Shown: positions 36,801 through 51,800 of the stretch, piece after piece
Numbering within the stretch: position 1 is the first letter of the stretch
Layout of the letters: each line of letters starts with the position of its first letter
Assembly: GCA_963082875.1 (NCBI GenBank)
Contig: OY720101.1
Location: 2,294,001 to 2,358,000 of the forward strand
Direction of reading: 5' to 3'
DNA length: 64,000 nucleotides
Source of the DNA: Corella eumyota
Lineage: Eukaryota > Chordata > Ascidiacea > Phlebobranchia > Corellidae
Position numbers and translations under genes: made by a program
The notes under the pieces: generated by a model
The model's database searches: none
The model's input: the letters and a program-made list of their open reading frames with translations, nothing else
What the model was told of the DNA's origin: nothing

Positions 36801-39800
36801 CACAGCATTGCCTGAAGCAAAATTCACCACTAAATTGTATAAACCATTAACAGAACTGCTACCAAAATTGAATGCAAGTATTGACATAGAAGTATTAGAA
36901 CTTAAACCTACAGGACCCACTAAAGTTTTCTCTACAGCAAAGCCTCCACAAAAATCCACATCAATAACAGTTGAAGCATCAGCAGAAATGCCACCAAAAT
37001 CTACAACATCAACTAAAGTCTTACTAGCAACACTGCCAAAAACAAATCTAACAACCAAACTACTTGAAACATCAAAAGAACTTCTACCAAAATCTACCGT
37101 GAGTTTTGACATAGAACAGGTGGAAATCAAATCCGCACAGCCGACCAAAGTTTTTATAAGCAAATACCCTGAAACAAAATCTACAACAAAATTAGTAGAA
37201 GCATCTGCAGAAATGCTACCAAAATCGACTGCTGACCTTGACATAGAATTTATAGAAGTAAAGTCAACAATACCTACTAAAGAATTCTTTACAACATTGC
37301 CTGAATCAAAAATAATAGAAGCATCTGCAGAAATGCATCCAAAATCTACTCCTAGTGTTGACATAGAAATGATAGAACTAAAACCTACAAGGCTACCTAA
37401 AGTTTTCACTACAACAATGCCTGAATCAAAATCCACCACAAAAATATTTAAAACACCAGAAAAAATCCTACCAAAATCTACTGCTAGCGTTAATTTGGAA
37501 CAAGTCGATCTAAAATCTACAACACAAACTAAAGTTTTCTCTACTAAATACCCTAAAACAAAATCTACAACAAAAATAATAGAAGCATCTGCAGAAATGC
37601 TACCAAAATCGACTGCTGGCCTTGACATAGAATTTATAGAAGTAAAGTCAACAATACCTACTAAAGAATTCTTTACAACATTGCCTGAAACAAAAATAAT
37701 AGAAGCATCTGCAGAAATGCATTCAAAATCTATTGCTAGTGTTGACATAGAAATGTTAGAACTAAAACCTACAATGCCCACTAAAGTTTTTACTAAAACA
37801 ATGCCTGAAGCAAAATCCACCACAAAAATAATAGAAGCATCTGCAGAAATGCATTCCAAATCTACTGCAAGTGTTGACATAGAAGTGATAGAATTAAAAC
37901 CTACAGGGCACACCAAAGTTTTTACTACAACAATGCCTGAACCAGAATCCACCACAAAAAATATAGAAGCATCTGCAGAAATGCATCCCAAATCTACTGC
38001 AAGTGTTGACATAGAAGTGATAGAATTAAAACCTACAGGGCACACCAAAGTTTTCGCCACAACAATGCCTGAAGCAAAATCCACCACAAAAATAATAGAA
38101 GCATCTGCAGAAATGCATTCCAAGTCTACTCCTAGTGTTGACATAGAAGTGATAGAATTAAAACCTACAGGGCACACTAAAGTTTTCACTACAACAATGC
38201 CTAAACCAAAATCCACAACAAAAATATTTAAAACACCAGAAAAAATCTTACTAAAATCTACTGCTAGGGTTGAATTGAAACAAGTTGATCTAAAATCTAC
38301 AACACAAACTAAAGTTTTTTCTACTAAATACCCTAAAACAAAATTCACAACGAAAATAATAGAAGCATCTGCAGAAATGCCAACAAAAACTACCGATAGT
38401 GTTCAGTTAAAACAAGTAGAACAAAAATCAACAACACCAACTAAAGTTTTTTTTACATCATTGCCTGAGCAAAAATTCACAACAAAAATAATTGAAGCAT
38501 CTACAAAAATGCAAACAAAAACAACATTTGGAGTTGAAATTGAACAAGTTGAAATAAAATCCATTAAGCCAAAGATAGTTTCATACACAACATTGCCAGA
38601 TATAAAATATATAACAAAATTGTTTGAGAAAAGAGCACAAGTTGAAGAATATTTTAAAAGTACAACTCACACATCAACAATTCCTGATATAAAAACAACG
38701 GCAAGTATATTTGAAGCATCAGCAGAAAAAGAACCTACAATAAAACCAAATGTTAGTGTTACGATAGAACAAGTAGAGCTAGAATCTACAACACCACATA
38801 AAGTTTCCTTCACAGCATTGCCTGAAACAAAATTCACCACTAAATTGTATAAACCATTAACAGAACTGCTACCAAAATTGAATGCAAGTATTGACATAGA
38901 AGTATTAGAACTTAAACCTACAGGACCCACTAAAGTTTTCTCTACAGCAAAGCCTCCACAAAAATCCACATCAATAACAGTTGAAGCATCAGCAGAAATG
39001 CCACCAAAATCTACAACATCAACTAAAGTCTTACTAGCAACACTGCCAAAAACAAATCTAACAACCAAACTACTTGAAACATCAAAAGAACTTCTACCAA
39101 AATCTACTGTGAGTTTTGACATAGAACAGGTGGAAGTCAAAACCTCACAGCCGACCAAAGTTTTTATAACCAAATACCCTGAAACAAAATCTACAACAAA
39201 ATTAGTAGAAGCATCTGCAGAAATGCTACCAAAATCGACTGCTGGCCTTGACATAGAATTTATAGAAGAAAAGTCGACAATACCTACAAAAGAATTCTTT
39301 ACAACATTGCCTAAAATAAAAATAATAGAAGCATCTGCAGAAATGCATCCAAAATCTACTCCTAGTGTTGACATAGAAATGATAGAACTAAAACCTACAA
39401 AGCCCACTGAAGTTTTCACTACAAAAATCCCTGAATCAAAATCCACAACAAAAATATTAAAAACACCAGAAAAAATCCTACCAAAATCTACGGCTAGGGT
39501 TGAATTGGAACAAGTCGATTTAAAATCTACAACACAAACTAGAGCTTTTTTTACTAAATACCCTGAAACAAAATTCACAACAAAAATAATAGAAGCATCT
39601 GCAGAAATGCTACCAAAATCTACTGCTAGCGTTGACATAGAAGTGATAGAACTAAAACCTATAAGGCCCACTAAAGTTTTCACTACCACAATGCTTGAAG
39701 CAAAATCCACCACAAAAATAATAGAAGCATCTGCAGAAATGCATCCAAAATCTACTGCTAGCGTTGACATAGAAATGATAGAACTCAAACCTACAAGGCT

Positions 39801-42800
39801 CACTAAAGTTTTCACCACAACAATGCCTAAACCAAAATCCACAACCAAAATATTTAAAACACCAGAAAAAATCGCACCAAAATCAACTGCTAGGGTTGAA
39901 TTGAAACAAACAAAACTAAAATCTACAACACAAACTAAAGTCTTTTTTACTAAATACCCTAAACCAAAATTTACAACAAAAATAATAGAAGCATCTGCAG
40001 AAATGCATTCAAAATCTATTGCTAGTGTTGACATAGAAATGTTAGAACTAAAACCTACAATGCCCACTAAAGTTTTTACTACAATAATGCCTGAACCAGA
40101 ATCCACCACAAAAAATATAGAAGCATCTGCAGAAACGCATCCCAAATCTACTACAAGTGTTGACATAGAAGTGATAGAATTAAAACCTACAGGGCACACC
40201 AAAGTTTTCGCCACAACAATGCCTGAAGCAAAATCCACCACAAAAATAATAGAAGCATCTGCAGAAATGCATTCCAAATCTACTGCAAGTGTTGACATAG
40301 AAGTGATAGAATTAAAACCTACAGGGCACACCAAAGTTTTCGCCACAACAATGCCTGAAGCAAAATCCACCACAAAAATAATAGAAGCATCTGCAGAAAT
40401 GCATTCCAAATCTACTCCTAGTGTTGACATAGAAGTGATAGAATTAAAACCTACAGGGCACACTAAAGTTCTCACTACAACAATGCCTAAACCAAAATCC
40501 ACAACAAAAATATTTAAAACACCAGAAAAAATCTTACTAAAATCTACTGCTAGGGTTGAATTGAAACAAGTTGATCTAAAATCTACAACACAAACTAAAG
40601 TTTTTTCTACTAAATACCCTAAAACAAAATTCACAACGAAAATAATAGAAGCATCTGCAGAAATGCCAACAAAAACTACCGATAGTGTTCAGTTAAAACA
40701 AGTAGAACAAAAATCAACAACACCAACTAAAGTTTTTTTTACATCATTGCCTGAGCAAAAATTAACAACAAAAATAATTGAAGCATCTACAAAAATGCGA
40801 ACAAAAACAACATTTGGAGTTGAAATTGAACAAGTTGAAATAAAATCCATTAAGCCAAAGATAGTTTCATACACAACATTGCCAGATATAAAATATATAA
40901 CAAAATTGTTTGAGAAAAAAGCACAAGTTGAAGAATATTTTAAAAGTACAACTCACACATCAACAATTCCTGATATAAAAACAACGGCAAGTATATTTGA
41001 AGCATCAGCAGAAAAAGAACTTACAATAAAACCAAATGTTAGTGTTAAGATAGAACAAGTAGAGCTAGAATCTACAACACCACATAAAGTTTCCTTCACA
41101 GCATTGCCTGAAGCAAAATTCACCACTAAATTGTATAAACCATTAACAGAACTGCTACCAAAATTGAATGCAAGTATTGACATAGAAGTATTAGAACTTA
41201 AACCTACAGGACCCACTAAAGTTTTCTCTACAGCAAAGCCTCCACAAAAATCCACATCAATAACAGTTGAAGCATCAGCAGAAATGCCACCAAAATCTAC
41301 AACATCAACTAAAGTCTTACTAGCAACACTGCCAAAAACAAATCTAACAACCAAACTACTTGAAACATCAAAAGAACTTCTACCAAAATCTACTGTGAGT
41401 TTTGACATAGAACAGGTGGAAATCAAATCCGCACAGCCGACCAAAGTTTTTATAAGCAAATACCCTGAAACAAAATCTACAACAAAATTAGTAGAAGCAT
41501 CTGCAGAAATGCTACCAAAATCGACTGCTGACCTTGACATAGAATTTATAGAAGTAAAGTCAACAATACCTACTAAAGAATTCTTTACAACATTGCCTGA
41601 ATCAAAAATAATAGAAGCATCTGCAGAAATGCATCCAAAATCTACTCCTAGTGTTGACATAGAAATGATAGAACTAAAACCTACAAGGCTCACTAAAGTT
41701 TTCACTACAACAATGCCTGAATCAAAATCCACCACAAAAATATTTAAAACACCAGAAAAAATCCTACCAAAATCTACTGCTAGCGTTAATTTGGAACAAG
41801 TCGATCTAAAATCTACAACACAAATTAAAGTTTTCTCTACTAAATACCCTAAAACAAAATCTACAACAAAAATAATAGAAGCATCTGCAGAAATGCTACC
41901 AAAATCGACTGCTGGCCTTGACATAGAATTTATAGAAGTAAAGTCAACAATACCTACTAAAGAATTCTTTACAACATTACCTGAAACAAAAATAATAGAA
42001 GCATCTGCAGAAATGCATTCAAAATCTATTGCTAGTGTTGACATAGAAATGTTAGAACTAAAACCTACAATGCCCACTAAAGTTTTTACTACAACAATGC
42101 CTGAACCAGAATCCACCACAAAAAATATAGAAGCATCTGCAGAAATGCATCCCAAATCTACTGCAAGTGTTGACATAGAAGTGATAGAATTAAAACCTAC
42201 AGGGCACACCAAAGTTTTCGCCACAACAATGCCTGAACCAGAATCCACCACAAAAAATATAGAAGCATCTGCAGAAATGCATCCCAAATCTACTGCAAGT
42301 GTTGACATAAAAGTGATAGAATTAAAACCTACAGGGCACACCAAAGTTTTCGCCACAACAATGCCTGAAGCAAAATCCACCACAAAAATAATAGAAGCAT
42401 CTGCAGAAATGCATTCCAAATCTACTCCTAGTGTTGACATAGAAGTGATAGAATTAAAACCTACAGGGCACACTAAAGTTTTCACTACAACAATGCCTAA
42501 ACCAAAATCCACAACAAAAATATTTAAAACACCAGAAAAAATCTTACTAAAATCTACTGCTAGGGTTGAATTGAAACAAGTTGATCTAAAATCTACAACA
42601 CAAACTAAAGTTTTTTCTACTAAATACCCTAAAACAAAATTCACAACAAAAATAATAGAAGCATCTGCAGAAATGCATTCAAAATCTATTGCTAGTGTTG
42701 ACATAAAAATGTTAGAACTAAAACCTACAATGCCCACTAAAGTTTTTACTACAATAATGCCTGAACCAGAATCCACCACAAAAAATATAGAAGCATCTGC

Positions 42801-45800
42801 AGAAACGCATCCCAAATCTACTACAAGTGTTGACATAGAAGTGATAGAATTAAAACCTACAGGGCACACCAAAGTTTTCGCCACAACAATGCCTGAAGCA
42901 AAATCCACCACAAAAATAATAGAAGCATCTGCAGAAATGCATTCCAAATCTACTGCAAGTGTTGACATAGAAGTGATAGAATTAAAACCTACAGGGCACA
43001 CCAAAGTTTTTACTACAACAATGCCTGAACCAGAATCCACCACAAAAAATATAGAAGCATCTGCAGAAATGCATCCCAAATCTACTGCAAGTGTTGACAT
43101 AGAAGTGATAGAATTAAAACCTACAGGGCACACCAAAGTTTTCGCCACAACAATGCCTGAAGCAAAATCCACCACAAAAATAATAGAAGCATCTGCAGAA
43201 ATGCGTTCCAAATCTACTCCTAGTGTTGACATAGAAGTGATAGAATTAAAACCTACAGGGCACACTAAAGTTTTCACTACAACAATGCCTAAACCAAAAT
43301 CCACAACAAAAATATTTAAAACACCAGAAAAAATCTTACTAAAATCTACTGCTAGGGTTGAATTGAAACAAATTGATCTAAAATCTACAACACAAACTAA
43401 AGTTTTTTCTACTAAATACCCTAAAACAAAATTCACAACGAAAATAATAGAAGCATCTGCAAAAATGCCAACAAAAACTACCAATAGTGTTCAGTTAAAA
43501 CAAGTAGAACAAAAATCAACAACACCAACTAAAGTTTTTTTTACATCATTGCCTGAGCAAAAATTCACAACAAAAATAATTGAAGCATCTACAAAAATGC
43601 GAACAAAAACAACATTTGGAGTTGAAATTGAACAAGTTGAAATAAAATCCATTAAGCCAAAGATAGTTTCATACACAACATTGCCAGATATAAAATATAT
43701 AACAAAATTGTTTGAGAAAAAAGCACAAGTTGAAGAATTATTTAAAAGTACAACTCACACATCAACAATTCCTGATATAAAAACAACGGCAAGTATATTT
43801 GAACCATCAGCAGAAAAAGAACCTACAATAAAACCAAATGTTAGTGTTAAGATAGAACAAGTAGAGCTAGAATCTACAACACCACATAAAGTTTCCTTCA
43901 CAGCATTGCCTGAAGCAAAATTCACCACTAAATTGTATAAACCATCAACAGAAATGCTACCAAAATTAAATGCAAGTATTGACATAGAAGTATTAGAACT
44001 TAAACCTGCAGGACCAACTAAAGTATTTTCTACAACATTGCCTAAAATAAAACCCACAACAAAAACATTTAAAGCATCAGCAAAAATGCCACCAAAATCT
44101 ACAACTGTTGTTGATATACAACTAATACAAGTTAAGTCGACAATACCGACTAAAATATTTTCTACAACATTACCCAAAATAAAACCCACAACAAAAATAT
44201 TTGAGGCGTCAGCAGAATTGTTTTCAAAATCTACTGCTGGGATTGACATAGAACAAGTAGAACTTAAATCTACAAGGCCCACTAAAGTATTTTCTACAAC
44301 ATTGCCTGAAATAAAACCCACAACAAAAATATATGAAGCATCAGCAGAAATGCTTCCAAAATCTACAAAAGTTGTTGATATACAACAAGTGGAACTTAAA
44401 TCTACAGGGCCCACTAAAGTATTTTCTCCAACATTGCCTGAATCAAAACCCACAACAAAAATATATGAAGCATCAGCAGAAATGCTTCCAAAATCTACAA
44501 AAGTTGTTGATATAGAACAAGTGGAACTAAAACCTACAAGGCCCACTAAAGGATTTTCTACAACATTGCCTAAAATAAAACCCACAACAAAAATATTTGA
44601 AGCATCAGCGAAAATGCTTCCAAAATCTGCAACTGTTGTTGATATAGATCTGATAGAAGTTAAGTCGACAATACCCACTAAAGTATTTTCTACAACATTG
44701 TCCAAAATTAAACCCACAACAAAAATATATGAGGCATCGGCAGAAATGCTTTCAAAATCTACTGCTGGGATTGACATAAAACAGGTAGAACTTAAATCTA
44801 CAAGGCCCACTAAAGTATTTTCTACAACACTGCTTAAATTAAAACCTACACCAAAAATAACTGAAGTACATTCAGTAACGCTACCAAGAACTGATGCAAG
44901 TGCTGAAATCGAAGAAGTAGAATTAATATCTACAAGGCCAACTAAAGTTTTCAGTACAACATTGCCTAAACAAAAACCCACGCCAGAAATTATTGAGGTA
45001 TCTGCAGAAATGTTACTAAAATCTACAACTATTGTTGACATAAAACAAGTGGAACCTAAATCTACAAGGCCCACTAAAGTATTTTCTACAACATTGCCCA
45101 AAATAAAACCCACAACAAAAATATTTGAAACATCAGCAGAAATGCTACCAAAATCTACAAAAGTTGTTGACATAGAACAAGTGGAACTAAAATCTAAAAG
45201 ACCAACTAAAGTATTTTCTACAACATTGCCTAAAATAAAACCCACAACAAAAACATTTGAAGCATCAGCAGAAATACTTCCAAAATCTACAAATGTTGTT
45301 GATATAGAACTGATAGAAGTTAAGTCGACAATACCCACTAAAGTATTTTCTACAACATTGCCTGAATCAAAACCCACAACAAAAATATATGAAGCATCTG
45401 CAGAAATGCTTCCAAAATCTACAAAAGTTGTTGATATAGAACAAGTGGAACTTAAATCTACAAGGCCCACTAAAGTATTTTCTACAACATTGCCTGAATC
45501 AAAACCCATAACAAAAACATTTGAAGCATCAGCAGAAATGCATCCAAAATCTATAACTGTTGTTGATATAGAACTGATAGAGATTAAGTCGACAATACCT
45601 ACTAAAGTTTTTTCAACAAAATTGCCTAAACAAACACCCACACCAAAAATAATTGAGGTATCAGCAGAAATGTTTTCAAAATCTACTGCTGGAATTGACA
45701 TAGAACAAGTAAAACTTAAATCTACAGGGCCAACTAAAGTATTTTCTACAGCATTGCCTGAATTAAAACCTGAACCAAAAATAATTGAGGTATCTTCAGT

Positions 45801-48800
45801 AACGCTACCAAGAACTACTGCAATTGCTGAAATCGAAGAAGTAGAATTATTATCTACAAGGCCCACTAAAGTTTTCAGTACAACATTGCCTAAACAAAAA
45901 CCCACACCAGAAATTATTGAGGTATCTGCAGAAATGCTACCAAAATCTTCAACTATTGTTGACATAAAACAAGGGAAACTAAAATCTACAAGGCCCACTA
46001 AAGTATTTTCCACAACATTGGCTGAAATAATACCCACAACAAAAATATTTGAAGCATCTGCAGAAATGCTACCAAAAACTACAACTAGTGTTGACATAGA
46101 ACAAGTGGAACTAAAATCTACAAGGCCAACTAAAGTATTTTCTACAACATTGCCTAAAATAAAACCCACAACAAAAATAATTGAAGCATCAGCAGAAATT
46201 CTAGCAAAATCTACAAAAGTTGTTGACATAGATCAAGTGGAACTAAAATCTACAAGACCAACTAAAGTATTTTCTACAACATTGCCTAAAATAAAACCCA
46301 CAACAAAAACATTTGAAGCATCAGCAGAAATACTTCCAAAATCTACAAATGTTGTTGATATAGAACTGATAGAAGTTAAGTCGACAATACCCACTAAAGT
46401 ATTTTCTACAACATTGCCTGAATCAAAACCCACAACAAAAATATATGAAGCATCTGCAGAAATGCTTCCAAAATCTACAAAAGTTGTTGATATAGAACAA
46501 GTGGAACTTAAATCTACAAGGCCCACTAAAGTATTTTCTACAACAATGCCTGAATCAAAACCCATAACAAAAATATATGAAGCATCAGCAGAAATGCTTC
46601 CAAAATCTACAAAAGTTGTTGATATAGAACAAGTGGAACTAAAATCTACAAGGCCCACTAAAGTATTTTTTACAACATTGCCTGAATCAAAACCCACAAC
46701 AAAAATATTTGAAGCATCTGCAGAAATGCTACCAAGAACTACTGCGAGTGCTGAAATCGAAGATGTGGAATTAATATCTACAAGGCCCACTAAAGTATTA
46801 TCTACAACATTGCCTGAAATAAAACCCACAACAAAAACATTTGAAGCATCTGCAGAAATGCTTCCAAAATCTACAACTGCTGTTGATACGGAACTGATAG
46901 AAGTAAAATCTACAAGGCCCACTAAAGTATTTTCTACAACATTGCCTGAACAAAAACCCACACCAGAAATAATTGAGGTATCTGCAGAAATGTTACCAAA
47001 ATCTACAACTATTGTTGACATAAAACAAGTAGAACTTAAATCTACAGGGCCCACTAAAGTATTTTCTACATCATTGCCTGAATCAAAACGCACAACAAAA
47101 ATATTTGAAGCATCTGCAGAAATGTTACCAAGAACTACTGCGAGTGCTGAAATCGAAGAAGTGGAATTAATATCTACAAGGCCCACTAAAGTATTATCTA
47201 CAACATTGCCTGAAATAAAACCCACAACAAAAACATTTGAAGCATCAGCAGAAATGCTTCCAAAATCTACAACTGCTGTTGATATGGAAATGATAGAAGT
47301 TAAGTCGACAATACCTACTAAAGTTTTTTCAACAAAATTGCCTAAACAAAAACCCACACCAAAAATAATTGAGGTATCAGCAGAGCTTTTTTCAAAATCT
47401 ACTGCTGGGATTGACATAGAACAAGTGGAACTAAAATCTACAAGGCCAACTAAAGTATTTTCTACAGCATTGCCTGAAATAAAACCCACAACAAAAATAT
47501 TTGAAGCATGTGCAGAAATGCTTTCAAAATCTACAACTGTTCTTGATAAAGAACAAGTGGAACTAAAAACAACAAGGCCAACTAAAGTATTTTCTACAAC
47601 AATGGCTGAAATAATACCCACAACAAAAATATTTGAAGCATCTGCAGAAATGCTTCCAAAAACTACAACTAGTGTTGACATAGACGAAATAGAAGTAAAA
47701 TCTACAAGGCCCACTAATGTATTTTCTACAACATTACCTAAACAAAAACCTACACCAGAAATAATTGAGGTATCTGCAGAAATGTTACCAAAATCTACAA
47801 CTATTGTTGACATAAAACAAGTGGAACTTAAATCTACAGGGCCCACTAAAGTATTTTCTACAGCATTGCCTAAACAAAAACCCACACCAGAAATAATTGA
47901 GGTATCTGCAGAAATGTTACCAAAAACTACAACTAGTGTTGACATAGACAAAATAGAAGTAAAATCTACAAGGCCCACTAAAGTATTTTCTACAACATTG
48001 CCTGAACAAAAACCTACACCAGAAATAATTGAGATATCTGCAGAAATGTTACCAAAATCTACAACTATTGTTGACATAAAACAAGTGGAATTTAAATCTA
48101 CAGGGCCCACTAAAGTATTTTCTACAACATTGCCTAAATCAAAACGCACAACAAAAATATTTGAAGCATCTGCAGAAATGCTACCAAGAACTACTGCGAG
48201 TGCTGAAATCGAAGAAGTAGAATTAATATCTACAAGGCCAACGAAAGTTTTCAGTACAACATTGCCTAAACAAAAACCCACACCAGAAATAATTGAGGTA
48301 TCTGCAGAAATGTTACCAAAATCTACAACTATTGTTGACATAAAACAAGCGGAACTAAAATCTACAAGGCCAACTAAAGTATTTTCTACAACATTGCCTA
48401 AACAAAAACCCACACCAGAAATAATTGAGGTATCTGCAGAAATGTTACCAAAATCTACAACTATTGTTGACATAAAACAAGTGGAACTTAAATCTACAGG
48501 GCCCACTAAAGTATTTTCTACAACATTGCCTGAATCAAAACGCACAACAAAAATATTTGAAGCATCTGCAGAAATGCTATCACGAACTACTGCGAAAGCT
48601 GAAATCGAAGAAGTAGAATTAATATCTACAAGGCCCACTAAAGTATTTTCTACAACATTGCCTAAAATAAAACCCACAACAAAAACATATGAAGCATCAG
48701 CAGAAATGCTTCCAAAATCTACAACTGCTGTTGATATAGAACTGATAGAAGTTAAGTCGACAATACCTACTAAAGTTTTTTCAACAGAATTGCCTAAACA

Positions 48801-51800
48801 AAAACCCACACCAAAAATAATTGAGGTATCAGCAAAAATTATTTCAAAATCTACTGCTGGGATTGACATAGAACAAGTGAAACTAAAATCTACAAGGCCA
48901 ACTAAAGTATTTTCTACATCATTGCCTGAAATAAAACCCACAACAAAAACATTTGAAGCATCAACAGAAATGCTTCCAAAATCTACAACTGTTCTTAATA
49001 TAGAACTAGTGAAACTAAAAACTACAAGGGCCACTAAAGTATTTTCTACAACATTGCCTAAACAAAAACCCACACCAGAAATAATTGAGGTATCTGCAAA
49101 AATGTTACCAAAATCTACAACTATTGTTGACATAAAACAAGTGGAACTTAAATCTACAGGGCCCACTAAAGTATTCTCTACAACATTGCCTGAATCAAAA
49201 CCCACAACAAAAATATTTGAAGCATCTGCAGAAATGCTACCAAGAACTACTGCAAGTGCTGAAATCGAAGAAGTAGAATTAATATCTACAAGGCCAACGA
49301 AAGTTTTCAGTACAACATTGCCTAAACAAAAACCCACACCAGAAATTATTGAGGTATCTGCAGAAATGCTACCAAAATCTACAACTATTGTTGACATAAA
49401 ACAAGTTGAACTAAAATCTACAAGGCCCACTAAAGTATTTTCTACAACATTGCCTGAACAAAAACCCACACCAGAAATAATTGAGGTATCTGCAGAAATG
49501 TTACCAAAATCTACAACTATTGTTGACATAAAACAAGTGGAACTTAAATCTACAGGGCCCACCAAAGTATTTTCTACAACATTGCCTGAATCAAAACGCA
49601 CAACAAAAATATTTGAAGAATCTGCAGAAATGTTACCAAGAACTATTGCGAGTGCTGAAATCGAAGAAGTGGAATTAATATCTACAAGGCCCACTAAAGT
49701 ATTATCTACAACATTGCCTGAAATAAAACCCACAACAAAAACATTTGAAGCATCTGCAGAAATGCTTCCAAAATCTACAACTGCTGTTGATATGGAACTG
49801 ATAGAAGTAAAATCTACAAGGCCCACTAAAGTATTTTCTACAACATTGCCTGAACAAAAACCCACACCAGAAATAATTGAGGTATCTGCAGAAATGTTAC
49901 CAAAATCTACAACTATTGTTGACATAAAACAAGTGGAACTTAAATCTACAGGGCCCACTAAAGTATTTTCTACATCATTGCCTGAATCAAAACGCACAAC
50001 AAAAATATTTGAAGCATCTGCAGAAATGCTTTCACAAACTACAACTAGTGTTGATATAGAACAAGTGGAACTAAAAACTACAAGGCCCACTAAAGTATTT
50101 TCTAGAACAATGGCTGAAATAAAACCCACAACAAAAATATTTGAAGCATCAGCAGAAATGCTTCCAAAAACTACTGCGAGTGCTGAAATCGAAGAAGTGG
50201 AATTAATATCTACAAGGCCAACTAAAGTATTTTCTACAGCATTGCCTGAAATAAAACCCACAACAAAAATATTTGAAGCATCTGCAGAAATGCTTTCAAA
50301 ATCTACAACTGTTCTTGATATAGAACAAGTGGAACTAAAAACTACAAGGCCAACTAAAGTATTTTCTACAACAATGGCTGAAATAATACCCACAACAAAA
50401 ATATTTGAGGCATCTGCAGAAATGCTTCCAAAAACTACAACTATTGTTGACATAAAACAAGTGGAACTAAAATCTACAAGGCCAACTAAAGTATTTTCTA
50501 CAACATTGCCTAAACAAAAACCCACACCAGAAATAATTGAGGTATGTGCAGAAATGTTACCAAAATCTACAACTATTGTTGACATAAAACAAGTGGAACT
50601 TAAATCTACAGGGCCCACTAAAGTATTTTCTACATCATTGCCTGAATCAAAACGCACAACAAAAATATTTGAAGCATCTGCAGAAATGCTTTCACAAACT
50701 ACAACTAGTGTTGATATAGAACAAGTGGAACTAAAAACTACAAGGCCCACTAAAGTATTTTCTAGAACAATGGCTGAAATAATACCCACAACAAAAATAT
50801 TTGAATCATCTGCAGAAATGATTCCAAAAACTACAACTAGTGTTGACATAGACCAAATAGAAGTAAAATCTACAAGGCCCACTAAAGTATTTTCTACAAC
50901 ATTGCCTAAACAAAAACCTACACCAAAAATAATTGAGGTATCTGCAGAAATGTTACCAAAATCTACAACTATTGTTGACATAAAACAAGTGGAACTTAAA
51001 TCTACAGGGCCCACTAAAGTATTTTCTACAGCATTGCCTAAACAAAAACCCACACCAGAAATAATTGAGGCATCTGCAAAAATGTTACCAAAAACTACAA
51101 CTAGTGTTGTCATAGACCAAATAGAAGTAAAATCTACAAGGCCAACTAAAGTATTTTCTACAGCATTGCCTAAACAAAAACCCACACCAGAAATAATTGA
51201 GGTATCTGCAGAAATGTTACCAAAATATACAACTATTGTTGACATAAAACAAGTGGAACTTAAATCTACAAGGCCCACTAAAGTATTTTCTACAACATTG
51301 CCTGAATCAAAACGCAAAACAAAAATATTTGAAGCATCTGCAGAAATGTTACCAAGAACTACTGCGAGTGCTGAAATCGAAGAAGTGGAATTAATATCTA
51401 CAAGGCCAACTAAAGTATTTTCTACAGCATTGCCTGAAATAAAACCCACAACAAAAATATTTGAAGCATCTGCAGAAATGCTTTCAAAATCTACAACTGT
51501 TCTTGATATAGAACAAGTGGAACTAAAAACTACAAGGCCAACTAAAGTATTTTCTACAACAATGGCTGAAATAATACCCACAACAAAAATATTCGAAACA
51601 TCTGCAGAAATGCTTCCAAAAACTACAAATAGTGTTGACATAGACAAAATAGAAGTAAAATCTACAAGGCCCACTAATGTATTTTCTACAACATTGCCTA
51701 AACAAAAACCTACACCAGAAATAATTGAGGTATCTGCCGAAATGTTACCAAAATCTACAACTATTGTTGACATAAAACAAGTGGAACTTAAATCTACAGG

